From contig NC_092525.1 of the NCBI RefSeq assembly GCF_037038585.1, forward strand, positions 25,812,867 to 25,876,866: 64,000 nt of DNA, read 5' to 3'. Within the stretch, counting starts at the first letter, position 1. The number at the start of each line of letters is the position of its first letter. The notes below the pieces were generated by a model that was not told the DNA's origin, did no database searches, and saw nothing but the letters and a program-made list of their open reading frames with translations. The position numbers were made by a program, and so were the translations under genes. Shown piece after piece: positions 13,126 through 25,829 of this stretch. This DNA comes from Patagioenas fasciata (taxonomy: Eukaryota; Chordata; Aves; Columbiformes; Columbidae).

Positions 13126-16095
13126 GAGAATCATAAAGGTATTGCCCCATCAGAAAATTAAACATCCTTCAGTGTATGTGGGGGTCTCATAGGCTTCCTT
13201 AACAACAAAGGTCTATAGCAAAAACACGCAGTAACTTGTTTCTCTTAATAAATTTCCAGTTCTCCTCTGGCTTTGTTTGTGCTGAGTCAAACTGAAGTTT
13301 ACCTTGCTTTGTCTTTTTCTCTCCTGAGCTTTCACATTCTGCTTTTGAAGCTCTAGGCCACAGAACACCTCTTGTGTAGGACACTGCCATGGCTTTCTGA
13401 TAAACACACCAAAAAATTGTGTATTCACAGCAAGCAGCCATCTCCCGACCAGTCAATTCACTAACCAGATCTTAACAAGTAAACTTGGGGATGTGAATAG
13501 CAGCCTGCTTGATATGAAGCTGAAAGTGATGTTGTGGTGCAGTGGTCTCATCAAGGAGACGTCAGCTCTGCATTGCTCACTACCCAGCGCCACAGGACAC
13601 CCGCAGCCTCACAGCCACGGGTGATCTCTGATGCAGCTGCGAACACCCAGACAAGCGGCATATCTGGCATGAGCAGTCCCATGGTGGTCAGAGGGGCTCT
13701 GCACCTTGAAACACTGGAGAGGTTCATAGCCTAGATCTATGGTGGAAGCAACAGGCAAGGACTTACCAGAAGAACCTGAAGTGCTCATGTGGGACCTCTA
13801 CATTTGAACTGCTTTTTTAAAGTCCAGTCCACACCATTATGCAAAATACACAGTACGGTCAGTTACAGAAAACCTCTCTTTCTGCTGTCTCAGGAACACC
13901 TTGTTTCTAAAAATGCTGCTCAGTCTTCCTTTTCTTTCCTCAGGATCACCAGTCACAACTATTTCAGTCTATCGTCCTCACTGAATACTGTGATGAACAG
14001 ATGCCGAGATGACGGGGGCGGGGTGGGAGGGGGCGTGCGAACTTTTCAGATCTTTTTTTCCTAATCAGCCAGTTGATTTTCCAAATTAATTTAACTGTTC
14101 AGCCATTAATTACTAAAGAAGCAGTTGATTTTGATGGGACCAGACTGCAGAGCCTTCTGGCAACTCTTGTTATCAGTTCAGTGCTCTTGCTAAGGGGGTT
14201 ACCTATATTGTAAACTTGGGCAGTGATCTGTGGGCTGATAAACCAGGGGACAGCACCTGAATCGTAGATTTTTTGGATCAATAGAACTCACCTCAAAAGA
14301 TGGCATAAAGGTCATTTTTTTCATATTTAGAAATCAGAAGCAACTTAAACACAGAAATAAAATTATCTTGTGTATCTGATGATGGTAATAAACTCGTCTC
14401 TCCAGATTTTAATCAGTGGGGTAACTCTTTTTACATGGTTTTTACATGTTTCATGCCACGTTGTTTTAGGGTCGGAGTCATGTGGTCTGTTACCTGCACT
14501 AGGTTATTTCTATTGAAAAAATGTTTTTAAAATCAGAGGAATCATATATTTAGCCATCAAGGACAGAGGAAAATAATATCCTAGCTGGTCATCCATCCCC
14601 TAGAGAGAATCCCTGGGCAAAACTTCCTTTTATTGTTATAGTAGGACCTTTTACATCAGGGTGGAGGTAGACAGAAAAAGAGAGGAAGGTTTGTTTTAAC
14701 ATTTTTCCTGGGGCATTGTTGTTCTTCTGCAAAGGCATCTGAGCAGCCTGAGTCCAACTGACATACACAGGGCAGTGCCACAGCAATAGCAGCCACTTAC
14801 AGCACATCCATTGCTGAATGCAAAATTGTCGTCATTCTCAGCACTGTAATTGCACTTCTTAGAAATGACTATCTTGTAATATGTAGTATCTAACTGGGAA
14901 ACAGGCTTTGACCTGCTGTTTTCTATTTCTAAATATTTTGGGATTTGAAAGTTCAGCCTCAAGCACACATTTGTCTATGGCAGTTCAGCTGTCACTTGTA
15001 ATACAAATAAAAAGATGATGGATGGCAGAATCTGCCCAGAAGTTCAGTTCCTGCTAGGGTCATTCTGTCCGTGGTGACCACTTTCCACACTAACCACATC
15101 ACTTCAGTGGCTTACCTCACCATAAGCATTTAAAAAATATATATTTTTTAAAAAACTTTTTTTTTTATAAAAGCACATATGTAGATGCATATAAAATGTT
15201 AATCTACCAACTGTAAAATTTCTTTGGTATAAAGCCTTTCAACTGGCAGATTTGTTTATGCGCGCTGTGCCTTCTGACATTATCACATTTCCTACTGCCA
15301 CATGAAAACAGAGCATACTTACATTCATCCTGTACTGTACTGCTTGTGTTTCTGTAGATGAAGCTAGAAAGTCTATATACAGAAGAAGAGCTGGATGAAT
15401 ATTTTCAAACATATTTGTGAAAATTTACTGATTAATTTCTCACTGAATAGATTACAGTTGCACTCATGGGCAGCCTCTATACACTTATTTCATGCAAACA
15501 TGCTGGTAAAAAAGTTTACTGGAAGGAATGTCTGTAGAAATAGCACATTTTATAAAAACATTTACAGTAAACAGATTTTCTATATGTAAGAACAAGTATT
15601 CACATAAACTTGACTCCTCCAGCAAAAGAAACAGAAATGTGACTGAGGAGATGATATCCAGACAAAATAGCTCAATGTTTAACTTGCAGTAGCAATGACT
15701 AGCAATAATGTATTCACAATCAAACTACAGATAATGAATTGTTATTAAAGTGATTAGGCAAATAATTGCTGAGATAGTACTATAGTTCACATATTAACTC
15801 ACAGGTTATTTTCTAGCAGAAATGAAGTTTTCAGATTAAATGGGTCATTAAATGAAACTCATCCAGCTCTGCTTTGTATATTAAATAGCCAGCACCCTGT
15901 GTGTAATTTTTTGAAGATTTGAAAAAAACCCAAAATTTGGAGAGGCTAATGGACTTATATACCAATAAATGGTGCTTCAGCAGTAGCTCATCTATGCAAA
16001 GCCCTACCCATAGAATGATTTTTGTTTTCCTTCCTCAAGTGTGTCTCTGTATTCTCTTGACCTAAAATATATTGCAATTATTTCAATCCTTCCAG

Positions 16096-16311
16096 TTGAC
16101 AACTGACTTGATCTCGAACATATTCGCCTCCATTGGCTCAGTAACGCTGGCCTTGTTATTGATCCTCTTCTTGGCAGTTGTGGTTTCAGTCATCGCTGCC
16201 AATAAACGGGCGACTCAAGGGACCTACAGCCCCAGCCGGCAGGAGAAGGAGGGATCCCGAGTAGAGATGTGGAACATGGTGCAGCCACCGCCGATGGAAA
16301 GACTGATTTAG
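16096..16311 (+). CDS. CRB1: CRB1 last coding exon: transmembrane segment and cytoplasmic tail
   Basis: This is the final coding exon of crumbs homolog 1, an apical polarity protein that in retina sits at the subapical region by the adherens junctions. It encodes 71 residues plus TAG. Residues about 10-34 form one hydrophobic transmembrane helix ([20 protein letters not shown]...). A 37-residue cytoplasmic tail follows, starting [20 protein letters not shown]. The tail has the juxtamembrane GTYSP motif expected to bind FERM proteins and ends in ERLI, the class-defining PDZ ligand for PALS1 and PAR6. The acceptor CAG ends at 16095 and the codon frame begins exactly at 16096 (phase 0). As I recall, the human gene also has its last exon boundary in phase 0 and a 71-residue last exon. 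Versus remembered human, only the residues just before ERLI differ noticeably (NMVQPPPM). The extracellular EGF and laminin-G exons are not in the window. Confidence 0.95.
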   Translation: MTTDLISNIFASIGSVTLALLLILFLAVVVSVIAANKRATQGTYSPSRQEKEGSRVEMWNMVQPPPMERLI

Positions 16312-16699
16312 AAGAAACTGCTCCTCCATCCTGGAAGATGGCTGAAAGGGGACGGTGTACATATGTTAGATATGTTCATGTTCATTCTGACACCAGGAAT
16401 ACTCACTATAAAGACTACAATGACTTTGAGCTTTCAATATTTTCAATATTTGTTCTCTTAAGTTTATTAAGATTTAAATTCTCTTAGCATTTAAGTGAAC
16501 CAATGCCATTTTTATCATTGTTTTGAACCAACCCATCCAAGGACATTTTTTATTTACACAGGGAACTCCAGCCTTGCTGATCAGCAGTAGGCATTACAGA
16601 CAGTAATACAGGCTGCCAAAAAGCATGCTCAAAAACATTTCCCAATGCTCATGCTCAAAGCACCAGGAAAGAGGCAGAAGTGGCCTAGAGGTAAAGAAT

Positions 16700-16860
16700 T
16701 GGCTTAGAGATAATTATGACAGACTTTGTGCTTCTCCTGGAGCTCAGAGTTCTCATATGATCATGGGAAAATAAATTTTTATGCCTCAATTTTCCTTTTT
16801 TTAAACAGAGATAATCCCATTTAACTACCTCGTAAATCTCAGTAAGGAAAGGATTGCAAC
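16700..16860 (+). repeat. MIR-like SINE remnant in CRB1 3' UTR
   Basis: The order of segments matches MIR: TTATGCCTCAATTTTCC, an A-rich junction, GAGATAATCCCATTTAACTA, then CCTCGTAAATCTCAGTAAGG. These correspond to the 'GCCTCAGTTTCC...GGATAATA...CTACCTCATAGG...' part of the family. Divergence is high, as expected for an ancient SINE, and the edges are approximate. Confidence 0.5.
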
Positions 16861-16998
16861 TGTTTGTTGAAAAAGAAATTAACACATAAAATATAATGGA
16901 ATAACAGAAATTTGGAAGAAATCTTGTAATGAAATAGACATTTGAAAATCTTCAAGAGATGTAATGATCATTCTTGTAGTAGGAAACGATGTGCCAAA

Positions 16999-17011
16999 AA
17001 TAAAAAATAAA
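16999..17011 (+). terminator. CRB1: Candidate CRB1 polyadenylation signals (two AATAAA)
   Basis: AATAAA occurs at 16999 and again at 17006, about 0.7 kb after the stop codon. A U-rich downstream element lies near 17024-17033. Spacing fits a functional poly(A) site. Confidence 0.5.
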
Positions 17012-17035
17012 CCCAGGTCAAAAGGTTTTTTTGAA

Positions 17036-19540
17036 ATGTAGAGGCAAATTTTAGCAGTAACTTATCCAGTTCATTTTCACCTCTAGTCAAGAAATTAAAG
17101 CATAAACATTGCTCCCACACAAACTGAACCCAAAATAAAGAGGCAATGGAGTGGAAAGCCCATGATGGCATTTCTGTTTTCCTGCAGTTCATCTTGTGTG
17201 TTCCCACAGCTGTGAAAAATCCCAGATACGTGCATCAAACCACAGATGGTTATTCCTGGAGTTGCATAATTGAGTACACACACTCACTATCCAAGAGTTT
17301 AACTCATCTTTTTAATTAATTATCAATTCATAAATCATATTGAATGAACTCCTTAAAGGATTACTGAAGACAAATGTCACTCACATGTAATTTTGTATTA
17401 GTTGATTAGCAGTAACTATGATAGTAAGCACATTAAGCACATTCTGGATTTTTTGCAGTTCTCACAGATCTCTTTAAAAACAACGCACTACAGAAAATGT
17501 GAGGTGATGGTAGGATTCAGGCTGAGCTAAAAGAGCAGAATGTAGTCACAGTAAATATCACAACGGATTTTATTCTAGTCCAATTTACAGCTTTAATACT
17601 GAATCTTATTTTAAATGCAATCGTTGTACAGCTGCAGTCTAAAATCAGAGAGTACAAAGGGTAAATAAGGAAAGAATGGAAATATAAGTTAGCAAAAATA
17701 TGATGGGAGATATTTTTGAATCATGGTATTATGGAATTTGCCATATGAGACCCTGCTAAGGCATAATAAAGAATACCATGAAGTTTGTTTGGTGTGATCA
17801 TTTCTAGAAAGATACACAAATATTGGGGAAAAAAAAAGAAATTTACTCAAAGAGTGTACAGTTTGAGGTAGTACACACTCAGCAAACAAGACAGCAAAGA
17901 ACAGCATGTGAGGATGAGACCACAAGTGAAGCACAAGTGATTTATGCGGATTCTTACATTGCTTTGGCTCACCCAAAAAAGCTGCAAGAGACCCAAAGGC
18001 AAAGCCACCTCTGCGGAGAAAGTGGCAAAGCAGGCAAGGACACTGGAATCTGTGGTAACAAGGGAGCAAGCAATGAGTAAGCGGACAAGAAGAGCTGTGA
18101 GGCTGCAGGCTGGGAAGGGCTTGGAGATAGGGAGCTCTCAAAACGAGAGGGAATCCAGAACATTCGAGAAACTCTTGCCATGCAGAGTCCATAGGGCTGA
18201 GCGAGATACCCTGGAACATGTACAGAGGAAGGAAGAGGCAGAGAAGACAAAAGCCTGAAGAGTTTTCATACAGATTAAAGAGAGCTCTGGAGGAATATGC
18301 TTCTAAAGAATTAAAAAGACACCTGTAAAAGCACAACAAAAGGAAAATCTCACAGTGAAATATGAGTGTGGTTCATAGAAGGTAAGTCAAGGAGACAGAA
18401 GGCAGGGGGAAAACCTTTAAACTAAGATTAGAATGAGCTGTGATTGACATCAGGCTCAGAGGAGAGGAAACAAAAAAAGTAAGAGCCATGAAAATGCATG
18501 GAAAATTGGGAGAAGAAAAGGAAATGAAAGTGGATGGCACTTGAGGAGAGTGGAGGCGAAAGCCGGATTGCAGCAAAGGTGAAGCTGGGCTTTTGTAGCG
18601 GTGAGGCCATAGGAAAGGGAGGGAGGATGATGGTGAGTCAGGAATGAGAATGTGTAAGAAAACTTAGAGGGAGCATGTTTTATAGCAAATAGGGATTAAA
18701 ATGTGAAATATTCAAAACTCTATTTATGGTCTTGTAAGAAGAGAACAAGAAAAGGCCCCACAAGCACAAACAGCGGTTCTAAATACACTTTATGAAAAGC
18801 TAAATTAACAAAGCAGCATCCAAAGAAGGCAGGGAGGCAGATGCTGCAGCTGGAAAAGCTCAATGGCAGCCCTGAAAAGTACAACAAGTCCCAAAGCTGT
18901 CACTATATTAACATGCTATAGTGACTGTGAAACGCATGGTTAGGAAGACTGACCCTTCCAGGCCTTATCTCAACCAGGGAACAACAGTTAAAACAAAAGA
19001 GAATACATTATAAAGAACGTCTAATACCATCTTTGTCAAAATTTAAACCACAGATTAAGAATGATATAGCAGCTGTCAAGCTATTTACTGCTTCTCAGTC
19101 CAGGGATATAATAAAATGCATATGGAAGAGGAGTAATATCTAAGAGTTGTGGGGAGTATTTCTGCTGCTATAAGGAAAAAATATTGAGACTGGCTTCTGG
19201 TTTCCCAAAAAGCACTGATAACCCCCATTAATATGGAGGTATCTTCACAAAGAAGTAACAAAATAACATTTGTTTAATCTATCTAACTATTTGACTCAAA
19301 AGCTAAAAGTAAGTTTATTTATTCATGATCACTTGCAACCTATCCATTAAAGAAACATTTGCAGAATATACTCCCAAACCTTACCCATTTAAGCTTCCTC
19401 TTCATATCCAACAGCCTTCAACAAAGGAAGAGAAAGTGCCAAGTAAGAGCACATGATCTGCTCTGCACCAGATCCCTTTGAAGACATGCCGAAGCAGGGC
19501 ACGGATGCAGTAACTTAAGTCCCTTTTCCCTTGGAAACAG
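17036..19540. other. Non-coding DNA downstream of CRB1, including a purine-rich tract
   Basis: No exon is recognised. From about 17.82 to 18.66 kb the + strand is strongly purine-rich, which depletes stop codons and creates a spurious 216-residue open frame on the - strand plus shorter ones on the + strand. None shows a domain. If the exon-like block at 19541 belongs to CRB1, this stretch would be intronic in that transcript. Confidence 0.5.
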
Positions 19541-19820
19541 GTGACATCCAGCCAGCAGAACAGTGAGGGGAACCTTCAGAGTCCCAGAAATATTTATACC
19601 AAGCAGAACAGAAATACTGCCGCTGGAATTTGGCTAGCTCAAACTGATCATAGTGTATCACTGCATTATGTGCCTTCTCCGTTTTATGTAAAATTAACTG
19701 TTCCTTCTCTGCATGTACATAGTATATTTATAGCTTAGATGGTGTATTCATATTACTGTTTTGCTGTGTACAGGATCAACATGACCAATAAATAAGGATT
19801 ATATTGAGCCGCATGCAACC
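19541..19820 (+). other. Candidate alternative terminal exon of CRB1 (open frame plus polyadenylation signal)
   Basis: A pyrimidine-rich tract (CCCTTTTCCCTTGG) ends in ACAG at 19540. The frame beginning exactly at 19541 stays open for 65 codons, starting VTSSQQNSEGN, to TAG at 19736-19738. AATAAA follows at 19787-19792, then a strong G/U-rich element (TGTGGGGTTTTTTG) near 19824-19837. Together these have the shape of a 3'-terminal exon. It would be in phase with the preceding CRB1 exon (phase 0), giving a transcript lacking the membrane anchor, or with a weak donor-like GTAGAG inside exon 16096-16311. No homologous sequence is remembered. AACAG|GTGACA also resembles a donor site, so the boundary could be misread. 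Confidence 0.35.
19787..19792 (+). terminator. Polyadenylation signal AATAAA with G/U-rich downstream element
   Basis: Canonical AATAAA followed about 32 bases later by TGTGGGGTTTTTTG. It is the best-formed poly(A) site seen on the + strand between CRB1 and DENND1B. Confidence 0.55.
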
Positions 19821-22800
19821 TATGTGGGGTTTTTTGCTTTATGGGATTATTACATCATGCATTTACAAAGGGAATTATCCCAGGCCAGAACTGTATTTTC
19901 AGTTTAAAAAGTCAAATTTTCCATTTGGCATCAAGTGATCAAGAAACATTTTCCATTCTTGGAAATGAGATTAATGTGCTCTGTGCTGTGGTCGGGGTTG
20001 CCAGCCTCAGCATTGCAATCTGCACCATCCTCTGACTACACCCACGGCGACCGACTGTCCTGTGCCCATTAAAGGGAGGTGCTTTGTGCCAGGTCCCAAG
20101 GCGGCATGAATCAATACAGCTTCACTGGAGCTAATTTATACAATCTGAGAATCACATGCTCTGTTTTTTAAACTACAGCTGTCTTTCCAGCACTGTGGAT
20201 GAATGCAGGCAGAAAAATGGCAGAGAAGTAGGAATTTTCTTCACTTAATCTAAGTCCCATTTCCACAAGGGGCTTTCTGTTCACTTCAAAAGATTCTCTG
20301 TTACTTTTAAATAAAGGCCAATAACCCTGGAAACATAGAGTCCTATCATCCCAAATGCATCAGCTAGTTGTAACTGAAAGGGTCCCCTCAGAGGAGTTCA
20401 GCTATACTCGTGCTGTGACCGCATCCCCAGGACACCTCCAGGTAAGACATATTTAAGACAAATAAAACACTATTCCTTCACTTTCACATGCCTTCTTCGA
20501 GCAATGCCCAACCCTGCCCCGATGGCCGCCTTTGTAGCTGAATTCCCGAACAGCACAGAGCATTGAGGAGGCAGCACATAGAAGAAACCATCAGAAACAG
20601 TAATAAAATGCTTTGAGGCAATGGACACCAGCCCGTTCTGCCTCACGTCTTGTCACTGCGCATACTCTACACAGTCTTTTTCCCAGATGAGATTTGTCAT
20701 TCCCACACCTCTGTCCTCTGACCTTTTTGGAAGGGACACCTGTGCTCACCAGCCCTCTAAAGGACTGTTATGAAGGTAAGCAGGTTGCCACGCATTCTCT
20801 TAGCAAGAATAGCTCATCTTGCAGAAATGATACAGCTAGGACTGTAGGTGAGCACAACCTTTTGGGGGACAAATTATGTTCCCCACATGTTGGCATGTAC
20901 CCAACCAAACTGAGCCACCAGCAGACTGTGCTGCAGCCAGCACAGCTGGTTTGCATCCAGAGCAATGGCACGATGAGCATCTGCCAAATAATCACAGGGT
21001 ACAATTTGGTGAGTCCAAACACACCACATTGAGGAATTACTCTTATCTTCTCCTTTGATAAATGTGTATCAGCCACTATTGCCCCATCACATATTCCCCA
21101 TGAGGAACTCTGTTCCAGAGGCTGCATTATTAGTTGTTTTTAAATACAAGTTTAAATAAAAGTTTATTTATTCTTCACAAGCACAAGTTAATATGGGAGA
21201 ATCCAATTGTGTCAAGAGGACTTATGGGGCAGCCTGTTTCACTGCTTAAATCAGTAGCACCTCTTAAGCCTGAACCTGTGGAATATCTCAAAAACCATGA
21301 AACTCATGCTTTGCCATTATATCAGTAACTGAATACTGTAAGACTTCACTCTCCCAAGCAATTAACATTGATGATCATGATCTGACCTTATGAGTTTTAA
21401 ATAGAAAACATTGCTTTTCTGTGTTCTCTAGAGGATGAGCACCACCACCACAGATTTGTTTCACAATGCCGTGAGGAAGCTCAAGGAGTTTTACTTGTTT
21501 CAACAAAATACAATTATCATTCCTGTTCAGAACAATCGAGTGATTTGAAATTTTGGTAGTATATGACTTACAGGTGTGATGGCATGTTGGTTTTCCAGCT
21601 ATGACAGGCCAGTATCGACAGAGGGCTCTCAGACGTGGAATCCTCTCCTTTCCAAGGTCTCCAAAACTCAGGTCTCCTGGCCCTTGAGGAAGCAAGAAAG
21701 CATGTGGCCTACTCAGCTTTCTGGTCAAAGAGAAGCTAAGCCACAATTTTTTGTTATTGTCTATGCCTGAAGTCTGGCTAGTGATTATCGCTCAAACAGA
21801 CGCTAATGAAAAATAAGCATCATTTAAATTACAGTATTAAATAAAGAACATAGTTGATACACTTTTTTTAATAGCCATGATAAAGTCCTGCAGCAGAAAG
21901 CCTGTCTCTAGATAAGAGACAGCTAAGTCTTTTTCCCAGCCAAAAATCTCTGTGCTATATTTTATTTAACATAAGCGCCAAGTCTCCTGCAAGTCTCACT
22001 GCAGGACAAACCTTACACATGTAATGTCACATAACATCAGGAATTATGGATAAGAGGATTTTGGCCAAGTTCCTTTTCCTGTGCCATTCAATCGCCTCTC
22101 AGCTAAAAGAAACTGACACTTCTGAAAGTAATTCAAAAAAAGAGCATCAGATTAGACATTGTAAGTCAATAAAGTTGAACAGTGAGTAGCTGACAACACT
22201 AAAATTTTGCCTATTGCAAAATGTCACAGTTGGATGAATGGAAGGGGCTTTTATGCCCCACTGAAGCACGCACAGGCTTCAAACTACTGGCATGTGTCAA
22301 GATGCTGCAAAACCTAACGTTTAGAAAAGATACATCTGGTGTGTATTTATTGGGAGCAGAATATGGTCTTGTATAAATTGCACATATGAATTTGATGTGG
22401 AGAGCAGGTGATACCCTCTGCCTCACAGTAAACGTGTGCTTTAACCTAAACTTCTCCATCTATAATGCATGCCACGAGGTATGAAGATCTCTTGCACATT
22501 GAAAAGCCTGAGTATAAATTATGAATCAAGGCACAGGTGAGGCCCTGAAGGCCAGAGTTCTCAGTTCAGTAGTGATTTTTATATGCTTGGGTTCCTTCAA
22601 ATTGTATTTATGGGATAAGAATGTTATATTGTAATAAATTCAAACAACTTTGTTATATTTTGACTTGGTTTCATGAAAGTTGCTTTAATGTCTGCTTTTA
22701 TCATAGTGAAATTTTTCTTTTGCTGACATCATTTGGCAAGGCAATTGCATTTACCAACAATTCATCTAACGTTGTCAAAAACCAGCAAGACTGACACATC

Positions 22801-25800
22801 CAAATCATGACTTCACATTGTCTTTTTTGATCAGAGAAAAACTACACAGGTCTTCATCTGGTTTTATTCTCTTCACAGCATCATTTAAAGCACAACATTT
22901 TTCTCAGCTCAATATTGAGTATGACCTTTCAGATTTCACCTGTAGTTTCAGCAAAAGCACAATTTTCGTTGGCATGTATTGTAATAACTAGCGATGACAA
23001 AAATGTGTGTTTCCAATTTAAACCCACTTAGTTTCATTTGGCACCTGTGCTAAACTTTACTCAGCGGTAGAAATTCAGAAACTGTGACAGCAGCATCGGC
23101 AGCGGAGGAGCGAGAGCGAACCGAGAGGGCAGGCTCTGCTCCACAATCTTCATTACACGCGACCACTGGGGCCCTGAGCCTTTTTCACCTGCACCAACTG
23201 CTATTTGCACTGCAGTGACGCACAAGTAGCCACAGCGCAGGGCAGCCTCAGGTTAAATAGCTGCTTTCTATCCCACAGAATAAATAACTTAATGTCTTCC
23301 ATGCAGCTAGTACAAGGTGTAAACAGATTTTCAGGTGTTACTCCTAAGTAATTTCACAATCTTTAGGCAGATTAGAAAAGTGTAAATCTGCAGGGAAGAT
23401 GTTTGGAGTGTTTCCACATATTTTTGTTCCAAGAGCTTCAACAATTAAATGCACCTTAAGCAAGCAGGCAAAGGATGCCCCCACAGTGAGCTGTGTGCAG
23501 CCAGTGGTGACAGGGCACTGTGCCAGTACCACAGCCTGTTCCAGACCAGCCAGGAGCCCCGGTGTCATTTCAGAGCAAAAACAGACGGCTCTCCTTCCAG
23601 GCTGCCCAGAGCACTCCACACACCACTGCAAGCCTGGAATGCAACGAGCAAGACAGACCCACAGACGGAGTCACCGCGGCTCAGACGCCAGGGTCAGAGC
23701 AGCAGCAAGGCAAACCGCAAGAGCAGGCAGGTGCTCTGCTTTTCTTCCTCAGTTTCTGTCAGTGCATCCTCACGTGCTGGTAACCCCAGCTCTTCCAGAG
23801 ATTTAAATATTTCCTTGGAAACACTATTATGTTATGTGAGCGTTGTTTAAAGTAAATCAGCAGCTCGGCATATAAAACCTCAACGTCCATTTGAACCAGC
23901 CGAGTGCCTGAGCATTTTCTTTCAGAGGACTCCACCACAGGAGCACAGACAACTGCATTAAACCACCCCCAGGGAGAGGGAGGCTCTGCAGGTTTTTGCC
24001 TGAGAAATGAACCTGACAGAGAAGATGCAGATCTGCCTCTTGGGGGTGGCCCAGCGCCGGCACAAACAATTAAACCACCTCAAGAAAAGGTCAAAAAGTT
24101 CAAAACTGGGGGTAACAGTGACTGCTAGGCAGAAAAAAGTGTGGCTGTACTCAAGACCTTGCATGGACTAGATCAGCCTCTGTTTGCCACTCAGTCCTGG
24201 GATATATGCTTTTCTTGTGTAGCCTGCCTGAGATGTAAAAATTGTTTGTTGGATTTCCTGACATTGGGAAGAAAAGAAGGGAAAAACAATTACACAAGTA
24301 CTGGTCTGTTGACATTTAAAATGAGACAATGATGAGCACAAAAAAAAAGGCTGTAAAAAAATCCTGGGCCAGCAACCCAAAGGACCAAAGACAAATCACA
24401 AAATAGGATGCAACTAATTAGGCTGAAATGCCAACAATGTTCAGAATACTGTTCAAAGTATCCGTGGTGTCAGGCTGCTACCGTGACCCCCAGTTTGAAT
24501 ATGCCAAGGGGAAATGTAGAAAAGGACTGAATCAGATAAGTTAAATACAAATATTTTAAAATGACATTTTAATTTCTACCTCACCATTTTAACATTTTCA
24601 AAATCGTTAAATAAGCATGTCACCTATTCTCAGAGCAGGCCAAATGTCAGGCGTTTGTATGTATTATTCAGCTGAACATTTTAAGTACATAATCCTTCTC
24701 ATTGCTAAACAGGTGGTATTATATTAACAGGCTATTTTCTCAAAAGGAACAGCTAATAGAAAACTGCTGATATACAAACACAGTATATTACTGAACATGG
24801 AGCCAGTGCTAGCACAGAACTGAACGAAAGTCTGCAGGGAGGATAGGGAGAGCAGGCAGCCACAACTCTCTGCCAGATCTGTGACTTCTAAAGCACATTT
24901 GAAGGCACTGGGACCCAGGGTCTCCGAAGTCATCTACTACCATTTTCATAAGGTCATCAGCGCTAAACCACTCTATAAAAAAAAACGGGGTTTCAGAAAC
25001 TTTAAGATGACTAAAACCTGAAAGCCAAGCATGGTTTTTAATATTTGGCCTTTCAACAGTCCAGGCTGAGAAAATAACTCTCTGCCCATCTTGCATGCGC
25101 AGAAACGATCCTCTTAGTTATTTAGGAAGCATTTTAAGATAAACCAAGTGATTTTATACCAGCATGGAAATAACTCACCTGGGAAAGTTTATCAGTTGAG
25201 CTATTTGTAGAACTATACATACCTGAAAAACAAACCTCTGTAGACAAAGGAGTCTTATGTAAGCTCTGCATGGCAGAGTACATCTTCACTGTGCCTCATC
25301 CATGACACTGGGTACTTTGCAGGACTTAACAAATGAAAACAGAGATCTAAAAGGAAAAGGTTTGCAATCAAGTTTGATAGATTCTTTGTAGTCCGTGTTG
25401 TAATGTTCTTTTTTAGCGTGGTTGTGTGTTGGGTTTTGTTGTTGTTTTGTTCCCTGTGTTTCAGTGACAGTTGAGGGAAGAAGTAGACCTGAAAAAAAAG
25501 AAAATTAGTGGAGCAGTACACCATCAGGAACCTGGCCCCTTCAGCTTTCAGGGAGAATGTGAAATAGACAGCCACAGAAAGGAAATTATATATGGCCCAC
25601 AGCATATGCCAAATGTACTTCCCAAACTTTGCTTTTAGAACTAGTACTTGTTTGTGTTTCATACAGAATTTGTAACAGGATTGACAACCTCTGGGGTTTT
25701 GAAGCTTAAGAAGCTATTAGCATTTTTTCTGACTGATGAAACTCTGCAGACTGACTCTGCTTTATCCAAATACCAGCAAACCCACAACAACACTCCAGGC

Positions 25801-25812
25801 ATTGCTTAGGTT

Positions 25813-25829
25813 TTGTTGTTGTTGTTGTT
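25813..25829. repeat. (TTG)n simple repeat
   Basis: Five to six TTG triplets in a row. A similar but shorter TTTTGTTGTTG run lies near 25434-25451. Confidence 0.75.

Larger units (their letters stand above)
1..16095 (+). other. CRB1: Non-coding DNA, probable last intron of CRB1
   Basis: No exon could be supported here. I looked for the cysteine-rich EGF-like and laminin-G exons that precede the last exon in CRB1 and found none, so the preceding exon probably lies left of the window. The short open frames present have no recognisable domain. The stretch holds simple repeats (AT at 2872-2902 and 9952-9966, GGA at 9268-9292), a CR1 fragment near 13.05 kb and a possible MIR remnant near 5.6 kb. 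The right edge is a plausible acceptor with a pyrimidine tract ending in CAG at 16093-16095. The intron assignment is inference from the neighbouring exon. Confidence 0.6.
16312..17035 (+). other. CRB1: Probable CRB1 3' UTR
   Basis: The stretch after the CRB1 stop is AT-rich and non-coding. Two overlapping-range AATAAA hexamers at 16999-17004 and 17006-17011 are followed by a G/U-rich element (GGTTTTTTTG) near 17024-17033, which makes a credible cleavage region around 17025-17035. A single AATAAA at 16770-16775 lies inside a MIR-like remnant and is a weaker option. A direct duplication of TTTCAATA occurs near 16433-16450. The end is predicted, not observed. Confidence 0.5.

Noticed and set aside
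17689-18339. 216-residue open frame on the - strand
   Set aside because: It coincides with a purine-rich + strand, which depletes stops on both strands. The translation is rich in Cys, Leu, Pro and Ser without a domain, and no splice or start context supports it.
19841-20035. Open frame ending in a hydrophobic stretch resembling a membrane anchor
   Set aside because: No acceptor at a sensible position and it starts right after a strong poly(A) site; the hydrophobic end is probably chance.
23399-23850. Three overlapping + strand open frames and one - strand frame of 87-135 residues
   Set aside because: Multiple frames open at once indicate GC-rich, stop-poor composition rather than coding.
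25255-25662. 135-residue open frame on the - strand
   Set aside because: Contains a translated simple-repeat segment (NNNKTQHTTT) and no domain; intergenic chance frame.
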